Part shown: piece after piece, positions 7,304 through 13,113 of the stretch | Layout of the letters: each line of letters opens with the position of its first letter | Position numbering within the stretch: position 1 is the stretch's first letter | Virus record (IMG/VR): IMGVR_UViG_3300004369_000057 | Coordinates: 1 to 35,920 of that record | Length of the DNA stretch: 35,920 nt | From: a virus | Strand: one strand, 5' to 3' | Notes under the pieces: generated by a model | Databases searched by the model: none | Told to the model about the DNA's origin: nothing | What the model saw: the letters and a program-made list of their open reading frames with translations, nothing else | Position numbers and translations under genes: made by a program

Positions 7304-7710
7304 GCCTGGCTGAAAGGCTGAAGAGGCACGAGGGATACGAGACATTCCCCTATCCCGATCCTGTGAAGGGATATGACGCTATTACCATCGGAGTAGGGCA
7401 TAACCTAAGTGCCAACGGACTCCCAGATTTCATAATTGACCAGCTGCTAGACTACGACATTGGAGTAGCTAGGAACGAGCTAGACCGAATACACCCAGAA
7501 TGGCGGAGCTACAGTCCTAATCGGAAAGACGCCTTAACGGAGCTTATGTTCATTATGGGCGCTCCCACCCTCTTATCATTTAAGAGGATGTGGGGCTATA
7601 TCAAGACGGGGGATTGGGCAGAGGCGGCTGTAGAGCTGTTAGATTCCCGATTTGCCGAACAGGTGGGCCAGAGGGCGCACACAATCGCGGATTTGTTAGA
7701 AGATGGGTAG
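7300..7710 (+). CDS. Endolysin, GH24 (T4-type) lysozyme
   Basis: The 136-residue muramidase has the family triad E11 (RHEGYE), D20 (YPD) and T29 (ITIGVGH). It would cleave the MurNAc-GlcNAc bond of peptidoglycan. No signal or SAR anchor is visible, so a holin is needed for release. GTG start overlaps the upstream stop. Slightly shorter than T4 lysozyme (164 residues). Confidence 0.9.
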   Translation: MSLAERLKRHEGYETFPYPDPVKGYDAITIGVGHNLSANGLPDFIIDQLLDYDIGVARNELDRIHPEWRSYSPNRKDALTELMFIMGAPTLLSFKRMWGYIKTGDWAEAAVELLDSRFAEQVGQRAHTIADLLEDG

Positions 7711-8086
7711 CTTTCTCAACTCGCTAAAGGTCGAGGATTGGCAATCAAACAAGTGGAAGCTATTAGCCCCGCTTGATTACGTGACCACTATCAACGGCGC
7801 ACATAGGCAGATAACCGTCCCTGAAGGCTTCGTAACCGATCTGGCGAGCATTCCCAGACCACTACAGGCCATTATCCCCAAGGTGGCAAAACACCGTAGG
7901 GCGGCTGTATTGCATGACTACCTGTATGCCATTAGAGGCAACTTGCCGGATGTAATGCTGTCTCGGGCGCAGTGTGATGGATTATTCCTAGAGGCTATGG
8001 AGTCGGCAGGAGTGAGATTCACCCGTAGATGGGCCATGTATCTAGGTGTCCGGTCTGGTGGCTGGGTTTTTTGGAAGCAGAACTGA
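7703..8086 (+). CDS. DUF1353 family protein
   Basis: The 127-residue protein shows the DUF1353 landmarks: FVTDLASIPRPLQAI, AAVLHDYLY, then CDGLFLEAM and RWAMYLGVRSGGWVFW. The family is common beside phage lysis or tail genes and has no settled function; the conserved D, H and D residues suggest a metal or hydrolase site. It overlaps the endolysin by 8 nt and probably ends the late lysis transcript. The convergent accessory operon begins 125 nt further on. Confidence 0.8.
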   Translation: MGSFLNSLKVEDWQSNKWKLLAPLDYVTTINGAHRQITVPEGFVTDLASIPRPLQAIIPKVAKHRRAAVLHDYLYAIRGNLPDVMLSRAQCDGLFLEAMESAGVRFTRRWAMYLGVRSGGWVFWKQN

Positions 8087-8211
8087 AATCCAAACTGATA
8101 CCTATCGGCAACCAAATCGGCTGTATGCGCCATTATTCGGGCCTATAGGCAACTATTGAACTGATACTTGCGCGTAGGATATACCCGACACTAAGCCGGA
8201 TAGGGTGGGAT

Positions 8212-8388
8212 TTAAGCGTCTCTCAGTAGCTTCTCCACCCATTTAGACATGGTAAGGCCACGCTCTTTAGCATCTTTTTTGGCTTTCTCTTTGACTTTTG
8301 AGTTAATCCTGATGTTGAGGTGAGAATCGGCCCCGCATCCTTGCAGGGCGTTTCTCTTGCCTGTATTTCCATGTGGCTTTTTAGTCAT
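8212..8388 (-). CDS. Ribbon-helix-helix DNA-binding protein (Arc/CopG-like)
   Basis: The 58-residue protein ends in a clear RHH fold: strand HLNIRIN, helix SKVKEKAKKDAKERG, turn LTMS, helix KWVEKLLRDA. Such proteins dimerise and bind operators through the strand. The N-terminus is MTKKPHGNTGKRNA, shared with the neighbouring gene. It is the last gene of the minus operon starting at 8991 and could autoregulate the promoter at 9026-9054 (inference). Confidence 0.75.
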   Translation of the reverse strand: MTKKPHGNTGKRNALQGCGADSHLNIRINSKVKEKAKKDAKERGLTMSKWVEKLLRDA

Positions 8389-8390
8389 GG

Positions 8391-8615
8391 TTAGCCCATC
8401 AAGTCGTAGACAGTGTAGCCTTGCCGATTGGCGGCCCTGACAGCGCCCATTTTATCCGCGTAGGATCTCGGGCTGACTTCGTTGGTATCAATATCTTGGT
8501 AATACCAGCCTTTTCCGGTTTCGTTGTCGTCGTCTTCACTGTATACAATGTCACATCGTTTTTTGCTTTCACTCATTGGTAATGCTCCTGTGTTGCCGTG
8601 GGGTTTATTGGTCAT
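8391..8615 (-). CDS. Hypothetical protein sharing the KPHGNTG N-terminus
   Basis: From ATG 8615 the product is 74 residues, beginning MTNKPHGNTGALP. An alternative ATG at 8576 (MSESKKRC) has a good AGGAG 8 nt upstream and would drop this leader. I prefer 8615 because the leader matches the next gene's N-terminus at protein level while most third codon positions differ. The remainder is acidic (YSEDDDNETGKGWYYQDIDTNE), followed by a helical MGAVRAANRQGYTVYDL. Stop is 2 nt before the RHH start. Function unknown. Confidence 0.6.
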   Translation of the reverse strand: MTNKPHGNTGALPMSESKKRCDIVYSEDDDNETGKGWYYQDIDTNEVSPRSYADKMGAVRAANRQGYTVYDLMG

Positions 8616-8805
8616 TGGCTGTAACTGTAAGTCGGCCATAGTCATCTACCCATATATGAGAGCTGCCTACATCTCCGGCGCGGGCCTCTAGTTGTGACAA
8701 AGCGCCCCCTTTGATGATTCGGCAAGCCACCCATGCAGGCAGGTCAATAGAGTGATCTACCTTGTCGCCTTTGGTTGTTGATACTCGGTCTAGTATATAT
8801 TGCAT
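8605..8805 (-). CDS. Hypothetical accessory protein (66 aa)
   Basis: ATG preceded by AGGAG with a 7-nt spacer. The product begins MQYILDRV and includes DHSIDLPAWVACRIIKGGALSQLEARAG. Mixed alpha/beta, no recognised family. Second gene of the minus accessory operon; its 3' end overlaps the next reading frame by 11 nt. Confidence 0.6.
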   Translation of the reverse strand: MQYILDRVSTTKGDKVDHSIDLPAWVACRIIKGGALSQLEARAGDVGSSHIWVDDYGRLTVTANDQ

Positions 8806-8844
8806 TTTTCAATCTCCTAATAGCCATCCTTGGCTGTGGGTGGG

Positions 8845-8991
8845 TTAGGGTTTAATGGTGCGGGCTGGCTTATAACCCGCTTTTCTCAATTCGGCTCTAG
8901 CTGACCTGAGCATATCAGGGGTTGTGCCTCTCAATCCGTCCCTTTTGATGCGGGCTTGGGCTATCAATAAAACCTTGATGGTGTTGTTCAT
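8845..8991 (-). CDS. Small basic protein, first gene of accessory operon
   Basis: The 48-residue product starts at the ATG with GAGGG 7 nt upstream; a longer in-frame version to 9057 would run through the promoter and is rejected. Strongly basic (KVLLIAQARIKRDGLRG, RSARAELRKAGYKPARTIKP), so nucleic-acid binding is possible. Followed by a small AGCCA/TGGCT hairpin before the next gene. Confidence 0.6.
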   Translation of the reverse strand: MNNTIKVLLIAQARIKRDGLRGTTPDMLRSARAELRKAGYKPARTIKP

Positions 8992-9025
8992 TGTCTTTCC
9001 CTCTGTGTTGTTAGTTGATGGTTTA

Positions 9026-9054
9026 AATATACGCCCATAGGTATTATATGTCAA
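9026..9054 (-). promoter_or_regulatory. Strong sigma70 promoter for the minus accessory operon
   Basis: Read on the minus strand: -35 TTGACA (9054-9049), 17-nt spacer, -10 TATATT (9031-9026). Transcription would start near 9019 and enter the 48-residue gene. The -35 overlaps the start codon of the divergent lipoprotein gene, so the two units probably interfere. TGTGTTG (9004-9010) and CAACACA (9052-9058) are inverted copies flanking it and could be operator halves. Confidence 0.75.
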
Positions 9055-9266
9055 CACATTTATCTAAAATAATTGTAATTTGTCTAGGGGCCTTGGTTTT
9101 AGTGGGCTGTACGGAGACTATGGCTATCCTAGACGGGGCCACACACGCCAAGGGAACCCTTCACATTGAGGGGCCATTCACAGACAGTCAGGGCGATGTA
9201 GCATTGTGCAAGGTTCCAGAAGACTACACCCCAGAACAGGCGGCTGAGTATTGCCACGGTGAGTGA
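9048..9266 (+). CDS. Small lipoprotein
   Basis: The 72-residue precursor has a basic/polar N-terminus, hydrophobic core IIVICLGALVL and lipobox LVGC, giving a mature protein of about 52 residues lipidated on Cys21. Two further cysteines lie near the C-terminus (C54, C69). A lysis-region lipoprotein could be an outer-membrane spanin (Rz1-like), but the mature part is not proline-rich and the minus operon separates it from the endolysin; a superinfection-exclusion lipoprotein is an alternative. Confidence 0.7.
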   Translation: MSTHLSKIIVICLGALVLVGCTETMAILDGATHAKGTLHIEGPFTDSQGDVALCKVPEDYTPEQAAEYCHGE

Positions 9267-9444
9267 CAATCTCCGCCTAATCAACACAGGAAAGGACAGA
9301 ACCAAGACCGAGATGGAGTTCGGGGAAAAGCTAGAGGAATTGATAGCCGAATATGAAACCCACGTAGGCTACGACAGCATCACTTGTATGCTGGATATGA
9401 CTAGCCTGTCTAGGAAGCTCGCCTACATGGAGCTTGGGGAATGA
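9259..9444 (+). CDS. Hypothetical protein (61 aa)
   Basis: GTG start overlapping the lipoprotein stop by 8 nt. Mostly helical and acidic (EMEFGEKLEELIAEYE) with a C-terminal SLSRKLAYMELGE helix. No family recognised. Coupled by ATGA to the next gene. Confidence 0.55.
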   Translation: MSDNLRLINTGKDRTKTEMEFGEKLEELIAEYETHVGYDSITCMLDMTSLSRKLAYMELGE

Positions 9445-9635
9445 CCTGGCAACTAGCTGTATCACTGGCAGTCACCATCCCCGCATTGCTAATCACTCCC
9501 TTCGCTATTTACTACTCACTGAGAAGGGTTGAGAAGAAACCCCATGTCTACAAGGCCCCTGGCTGTAGTGGTAGACCCAACTGTATGTGCTATTCATGCG
9601 GGATAGCGAGACAAATTACTAAACGAACAGATTAA
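9441..9635 (+). CDS. Membrane protein with cytoplasmic cysteine cluster
   Basis: The 64-residue product has one N-terminal membrane helix (QLAVSLAVTIPALLITPFAIYY), a basic RRVEKK boundary, then C-S-G-R-P-N-C-M-C-Y-S-C, a possible zinc-binding cluster. ATGA overlap. The membrane span makes it a holin or anti-holin candidate near the lysis genes, but the cysteine cluster is atypical. Confidence 0.55.
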   Translation: MTWQLAVSLAVTIPALLITPFAIYYSLRRVEKKPHVYKAPGCSGRPNCMCYSCGIARQITKRTD

Positions 9636-9641
9636 CGACTT

Positions 9642-9686
9642 CGCGGCCCCCTTGGTCTTCCTCCCTCCTGCCTTGGGGTGTCCGCG
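9642..9686 (+). other. Imperfect GC-rich hairpin before the next gene
   Basis: CGCGG (9642-9646) pairs with CCGCG (9682-9686), and an inner CCCC pairs with GGGG (9675-9678) across a pyrimidine-rich loop. It is followed by TTTAAAGG, the RBS of the 9702 gene. It could be a weak terminator or a leader structure. Confidence 0.35.
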
Positions 9687-9701
9687 TTTAAAGGTGAAAC
9701 T

Positions 9702-10010
9702 ATGAACTTCAATTCAGACCCAGACTTTGAGCCGTACTTCTACGACGAGGCCACGGGTGACGGGCTTGTCACTGGTAAATACGTCCTGCTTCGTGGTGTG
9801 CAGGTCTTGGAAGTCCCAGACGTGGCAATCACTATCAAGAATGGTGCTTCGGGCGCTGTCGTCCTCACTATCCCTGCTAGCACAGCGGTAGGCACCAGTT
9901 TTGACTGCTACGATGTTAAGCTCTCTGAAGGTGCGTACATGGTCACAGGCGCAGCAACAGCAGGCCAGTTCTCATTTGTTGCCAAGAAGTATGTTAAAGG
10001 TCAAATCTAG
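9702..10010 (+). CDS. Probable minor structural protein (102 aa)
   Basis: ATG 9702 has AAAGGTG 5 nt upstream. The product is almost all beta strand with alternating V, T and G (VAITIKNGASGAVVLTIPAS), in the style of phage head-decoration or fibre-tip domains. No enzymatic motifs. Function inferred from composition only. Confidence 0.5.
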   Translation: MNFNSDPDFEPYFYDEATGDGLVTGKYVLLRGVQVLEVPDVAITIKNGASGAVVLTIPASTAVGTSFDCYDVKLSEGAYMVTGAATAGQFSFVAKKYVKGQI

Positions 10011-10234
10011 TGAGCAAGGGTAGTGGAAGGAGACCAACCCAAATACCACAGGATGAGGCAGCACAAAACTGGGAAGCAGCTTTCGGGCCGAGCCGCTTAC
10101 AGAAACTTATACAAGAGCAAGAGATGGCAGCAGCTAAGGAAGGAAATGCTGTCGAAACAGAAATGGTGCCAATGTCCTCATCACAAGGGGAAGTTTGTAC
10201 CCGGAGAAGTGGTAGACCACATCATCCCGCATAA
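10010..10234 (+). CDS. Small protein overlapping the HNH gene in another frame
   Basis: GTG overlaps the previous TAG. The N-terminus MSKGSGRRPTQ... followed by QNWEAAFG resembles a family of very short phage proteins beginning MSKGS.RRP with a NW/NY..IF motif. Those are usually 30-50 residues; here the frame continues to 74 residues inside the HNH coding region, so the C-terminal half may be passenger sequence. Confidence 0.5.
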   Translation: MSKGSGRRPTQIPQDEAAQNWEAAFGPSRLQKLIQEQEMAAAKEGNAVETEMVPMSSSQGEVCTRRSGRPHHPA

Positions 10235-10397
10235 GGGTGATACCAAGTTATTTTTCGATAGGAATAACTTGCAGGTGCTTTCGGCTAGTTGCCACAACGG
10301 ACCAAAACAAAGCTCTGAGAAAGGTGGAAGGGGATTCAATCAGGGGTGTGACAAATGGGGCAACCCACTGAACAAGCTGGAACACTGGACGAGATAG
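10023..10397 (+). CDS. HNH endonuclease
   Basis: The 124-residue protein has a beta-beta-alpha-metal fold: W-C49-Q-C51-PHHKGK, VVD65-H66-IIPH, N81/N82-LQVLSASC90-H91. Phage HNH proteins of this type often sit near terminase and assist DNA packaging, but they can also be free-standing nicking enzymes. No ideal start is visible: GTG 10023 is the first candidate after a TGA, and ATG 10053 is an alternative that still keeps the whole catalytic core. Confidence 0.8.
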   Translation: MEGDQPKYHRMRQHKTGKQLSGRAAYRNLYKSKRWQQLRKEMLSKQKWCQCPHHKGKFVPGEVVDHIIPHKGDTKLFFDRNNLQVLSASCHNGPKQSSEKGGRGFNQGCDKWGNPLNKLEHWTR

Positions 10398-10525
10398 GGC
10401 AAGAGCTAAGCACCTTATCCACCTTGGAACTGTTAGTCCTGCTGGATAACATCCAAGCCCAGGTTATGAACATACTAATTGAGCGCACTGAAGCGCTAGA
10501 GATGACGCCGGAGGAACGGCACTAA
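10355..10525 (+). CDS. Small acidic helical protein (56 aa)
   Basis: ATG follows a GGGGTG site inside the end of the HNH gene. The product is leucine-rich and acidic (LSTLSTLELLVLLDNIQAQV, then ILIERTEALEMTPEERH), probably an amphipathic helical dimer. No family recognised. Confidence 0.55.
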   Translation: MGQPTEQAGTLDEIGQELSTLSTLELLVLLDNIQAQVMNILIERTEALEMTPEERH

Positions 10526-10568
10526 CGTATTCGCAAGCCGGGAGGCTCCGATTTACTAGGAGGCGAGT

Positions 10569-10748
10569 ATGATAAGCGACGAAGAAAGAACGCATTTGAG
10601 AGCTATAGCGGTAGAGCTAGGCACCGAAGTACCAGAAGGTATCAATGCTTTGGCATGGCCCATCCCGATACTTGAGGCGTTAAAGCAAAAGGTTATCGAG
10701 CAGGACAAGCGTATAGAAGAGTTGGAGCGCAGATTAGATGGACGCTAA
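10569..10748 (+). CDS. Small protein with C-terminal coiled coil (59 aa)
   Basis: Excellent RBS (AGGAGG) 6 nt before ATG. N-terminal helix ISDEERTHLRAIAVELG, a hydrophobic turn (LAWPIPIL), then a coiled coil (ALKQKVIEQDKRIEELERRL). Overlaps the next gene by 11 nt. Function unknown. Confidence 0.62.
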   Translation: MISDEERTHLRAIAVELGTEVPEGINALAWPIPILEALKQKVIEQDKRIEELERRLDGR

Positions 10749-10995
10749 GCAGATAAGAGAACAGATCAAACAGATCGAGGACAAGGCAGATTCAGAGCTT
10801 AAAGCATTGAAGGCACAGCTTATGCTAAGTGACAGTGGCTTTAACGTAGGTGATGTACTCAAGTCTACACTGAGTGAGCATGAGACATTCACAGTATCAG
10901 GTAGCAATGACCAAGGATTAGTAGGCAGTAAGACAATAGCCAAGGAATCAATAAGACCTGAAGAGTTCAAGCACTGGCGATTGAATACCAAGTAA
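10738..10995 (+). CDS. Hypothetical coiled-coil protein (85 aa)
   Basis: Residues 1-30 are a charged helix (AKQIREQIKQIEDKADSELK); residues 35-80 look like a small beta domain (GDVLKSTLSEHETFTVSG...SIRPEEFKHWRL). Last gene before the terminator at 11034. No family recognised. Confidence 0.6.
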   Translation: MDAKQIREQIKQIEDKADSELKALKAQLMLSDSGFNVGDVLKSTLSEHETFTVSGSNDQGLVGSKTIAKESIRPEEFKHWRLNTK

Positions 10996-11033
10996 CAGTT
11001 TATCGCTGGCCGAGAGGCCCCGAGCACCAACTC

Positions 11034-11057
11034 AAACCACCTTCGGGTGGTTTTTTT
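11034..11057 (+). terminator. Rho-independent terminator
   Basis: AAACCACC-TTCG-GGTGGTTT stem-loop with a T7 run ending at 11057. It closes the small-gene cluster 9048-10995. The next gene's RBS begins a few bases after the T run. Confidence 0.92.
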
Positions 11058-11071
11058 ATGCCCGGAGAAAC

Positions 11072-11953
11072 ATGACTAGGAAAAGGAAACAGCTTTCTTT
11101 GAGGGAGTGTTTGGGCTGCGGCAACCAGTTCACCCAGACACACGGCAGGCAGAAGCATTGCTCAGATGATTGCAGGGTTGAACTGCAAAAAGCAAAGATG
11201 CGCGAAGCTTGCAGGCTTAAGCCAAAGCTGGCGTATGTTAGAGACTGCAAGTGCTGTGGTGAGAGGTTTGTCACAGTCCAGAAGCTGAGAGTTCATTGCT
11301 CCGACATTTGCATGAACAGATACAGTAGGCCGCTTGTCCGAACCAGAACAAAGCCACACACTCTCATCTGCAAGTCATGTAACGAGACCTTTGATTCAGA
11401 AAAGGAAACAACAAGGTACTGCTCGGTCAGGTGTGGGCATGATGCTCGGTCAAAGAGAGCGGCTAAGGATAGGAAGCGCAGAGAGCCGATAAGGCAAGAG
11501 ATACTTTCCTTAAGGAGCATAGCAAGAAAGCCAAAGGAATACTCCAGCAAGGTGATAGCCTTAGAGGATAGGCTCACTAGACCGGATACCAACTGCGTTG
11601 AATGCGGGTCTGTTATCCCTGGTCGAAGCAATAGGGTGAAGTTCTGCTCAGAGTTTTGTGATAAGCGAAACCAAAGGAGAAGGAACAAACTTAGAAGAAA
11701 GGCGCGGTTCAGAGCGGCAAGGGTTGAGACTGTAGACCCTATGGCTGTATTCGATAGAGATAACTGGACGTGCGTTGCTTGCGGTATTGATACACCAAGA
11801 GAGCTACGCGGAACATGCGAAGATAATGCGCCAGAGCTAGACCACATCTACCCACTAGCTAAGGGTGGAGAACACAGCTACCGCAACACCCAATGCCTGT
11901 GCCGTAGATGCAACAGAAACAAATCGGACAGCCTTGATTTTATGGCTGGGTAA
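11072..11953 (+). CDS. HNH endonuclease with four zinc modules
   Basis: The 293-residue protein has four zinc units with exactly the same spacing, CX2CX13CX3C: C13/16/30/34, C59/62/76/80, C100/103/117/121 and C175/178/192/196. A basic linker (123-140 and 198-216) precedes a C-terminal HNH domain: C234-VAC237, E256-LD257-H258-IYPLAKGG, N272, C277-RRC280-N281. The architecture suggests a free-standing homing endonuclease using a zinc array for DNA recognition. It is bracketed by a terminator upstream and a poorly coding stretch downstream, as expected for a mobile insertion. GGAG lies 6 nt before the ATG. Confidence 0.85.
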   Translation: MTRKRKQLSLRECLGCGNQFTQTHGRQKHCSDDCRVELQKAKMREACRLKPKLAYVRDCKCCGERFVTVQKLRVHCSDICMNRYSRPLVRTRTKPHTLICKSCNETFDSEKETTRYCSVRCGHDARSKRAAKDRKRREPIRQEILSLRSIARKPKEYSSKVIALEDRLTRPDTNCVECGSVIPGRSNRVKFCSEFCDKRNQRRRNKLRRKARFRAARVETVDPMAVFDRDNWTCVACGIDTPRELRGTCEDNAPELDHIYPLAKGGEHSYRNTQCLCRRCNRNKSDSLDFMAG

Positions 11954-12067
11954 AGGGGGTACCAAGGGGGTCGGCGCTTTTTTAAAAAAGTGATTGGGAC
12001 CGGCAAGGGGCATTACCTTGGATAAACGCCCTTTTTCTGAGAAAAATTCCCACGGCGAGGATTTGCC

Positions 12068-12292
12068 TTGACCCAGTATGTAACCATTACATTTGGCGGG
12101 AAGAGTCGCGGGTACTACACCTACGAACATAGCGGAAAGAAGGTGTGGGCCGGAGATACGGTTATCATTGACGCCAGGGATTCCGGCATAAGGCCAGCGA
12201 TGGTAGTTGATGCTTCCGAGAACCCGCCGGACAAGAAGAACCCCGCTCCCGATGGATTTATAGGAAAAGTAGTCTCCAGAACCGTCAGATAG
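12068..12292 (+). CDS. Hypothetical beta-rich protein (74 aa)
   Basis: TTG start with GAGG about 8 nt upstream; the frame opens after a TGA at 12038. The product is a probable beta barrel (YVTITFGGKSRGYYTYEHSG, KVWAGDTVIIDARD, GFIGKVVSRTV), faintly like an OB or PriA N-terminal domain. Convergent with the basic minus-strand gene. The preceding gap (11954-12067) contains the palindrome CTTTTTTAAAAAAG but no gene. Confidence 0.5.
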   Translation: MTQYVTITFGGKSRGYYTYEHSGKKVWAGDTVIIDARDSGIRPAMVVDASENPPDKKNPAPDGFIGKVVSRTVR

Positions 12293-12305
12293 CAAGACTG
12301 AAGAG

Positions 12306-12473
12306 TTACCAAGCGGGTGGGGCGATTATGCCTCGATGCTCCCAAGCTTTCTGTAAGCCTTTCCTCCAATTTGCCCGAAGAGGCTTGCCAGCCATTCGCT
12401 TGATTCTTCTTAGTGAGTACGCTGAGTTTCGGCGCGTATTGCGCCAGTTGCCTATGCTTCCTAATCCGATCAT
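12306..12473 (-). CDS. Small highly basic protein downstream of a LexA box
   Basis: The 55-residue product starts at an ATG with AGGAG 7 nt upstream. It is strongly cationic, with many R, K and W residues (NWRNTRRNS, SLRRIKRMAGKPLRANWRKG) and ends HRGIIAPPAW. Nucleic-acid or membrane binding is possible. It is the only minus-strand gene between accessory and structural blocks, and a canonical LexA box lies 50 nt upstream, so SOS control is plausible. No family recognised. Confidence 0.55.
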   Translation of the reverse strand: MIGLGSIGNWRNTRRNSAYSLRRIKRMAGKPLRANWRKGLQKAWEHRGIIAPPAW

Positions 12474-12523
12474 AAGAATTCTCCTGTAACCGGACAATAG
12501 CACAAGAGACTTATTGAAGACTG

Positions 12524-12539
12524 CTGTATATCCATACAG
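12524..12539. promoter_or_regulatory. Second LexA box
   Basis: CTGTATATCCATACAG fits CTGT-N8-ACAG, with A/T-rich flanks close to consensus. Located upstream of the 55-residue minus gene. I could not fix a convincing promoter on the minus strand; on the plus strand TTGAAG (12514-12519) and CAGTAT 17 nt later overlap the box but are weak. The rest of 12474-12607 holds no gene that I can support. Confidence 0.82.
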
Positions 12540-12607
12540 TATTCCCCAAAAGCACCATAATTCGGCTTCACATTAGCCTATCTCAGCGCGATTAAGCGCA
12601 AACTAGA

Positions 12608-12659
12608 CCCACGGTATACCCCGAGCCTTAAACGGCGTGACGGGCTTCCGTGGGCTTTT
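12608..12659 (+). terminator. Long nested hairpin terminator before terS
   Basis: Nested pairings CCCACGG/CCGTGGG (12608-12614 with 12648-12654), CCCG/CGGG and GCC/GGC form one extended imperfect stem with a TTAAAC loop, followed by CTTTT. It separates the accessory region from the packaging operon. It may also shape the 5' leader of the terS mRNA. Confidence 0.7.
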
Positions 12660-12699
12660 AAATGGAAATGCGGCAAAACCAGCCGCTAGGAGTAGCAAA

Positions 12700-13113
12700 A
12701 TGGGTGATCGAGGCCGCAAACCAGCGGCGGAAATGTCCCTGGCAGCAGATAACACGGAGAAGATGGCCCAGAGGCCGCCAGCTCCAGATTATTTAACCCC
12801 TGAACAGGCTGAGGTCTGGAATCACACGGTCAATTCCATGGCTGCTGATTGGTTCCGTCCTGAGACCTTGGATGTGCTGGCCCAGTATTGTCGGCATGTC
12901 GTAACGGCAAGGCATGTGGCCTCCCAGATTAGCGACATGGAGGGGAGCGCTGAAGAATTTAATATCCGTGAATATGCCCTGCTTCTGAGGTGCCAGAAAA
13001 TGGAGAGCGAGGCCATATTATCCACGGCCACGAAGCTGAGGATTACTCTCCAAAGCACCTACGACAAGAGCAAGAAGAAGGTAGATCAGACCAAGCGCCC
13101 CTGGGAGAAGTAA
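12700..13113 (+). CDS. terS: Terminase small subunit (P27 family)
   Basis: ATG 12700 has AGGAG 7 nt upstream, and the product opens MGDRGRKPAAEMSL, the hallmark N-terminus of P27-type small terminases. Features follow the family: PPAPDYLTPEQAEVWN, a helical DNA-binding/oligomerisation region (VLAQYCRHVVTARHV), and a basic C-terminus (DKSKKKVDQTKRPWEK). Length of 137 residues is typical. It recognises the packaging site and stimulates the large subunit. A longer frame from 12637 lacks an RBS. Confidence 0.88.
   Translation: MGDRGRKPAAEMSLAADNTEKMAQRPPAPDYLTPEQAEVWNHTVNSMAADWFRPETLDVLAQYCRHVVTARHVASQISDMEGSAEEFNIREYALLLRCQKMESEAILSTATKLRITLQSTYDKSKKKVDQTKRPWEK

Noticed and set aside
8087-8211. 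Regulatory or small-gene content in the convergent gap after DUF1353
   Set aside because: It contains AACTGATAC twice and a GCCTATAGGC palindrome, but no clear terminator, promoter or gene with an RBS.
8541-8565. Possible third LexA box near ACTGTATACAATGT
   Set aside because: Only one CTGT half-site is present; the partner ACAG is missing at the required spacing and the site lies inside a coding region.
11293-11847. 184-codon minus-strand frame opposite the zinc-HNH gene
   Set aside because: It is the antisense shadow of a gene with clear zinc and HNH motifs; it shows no domain and no RBS-supported start.
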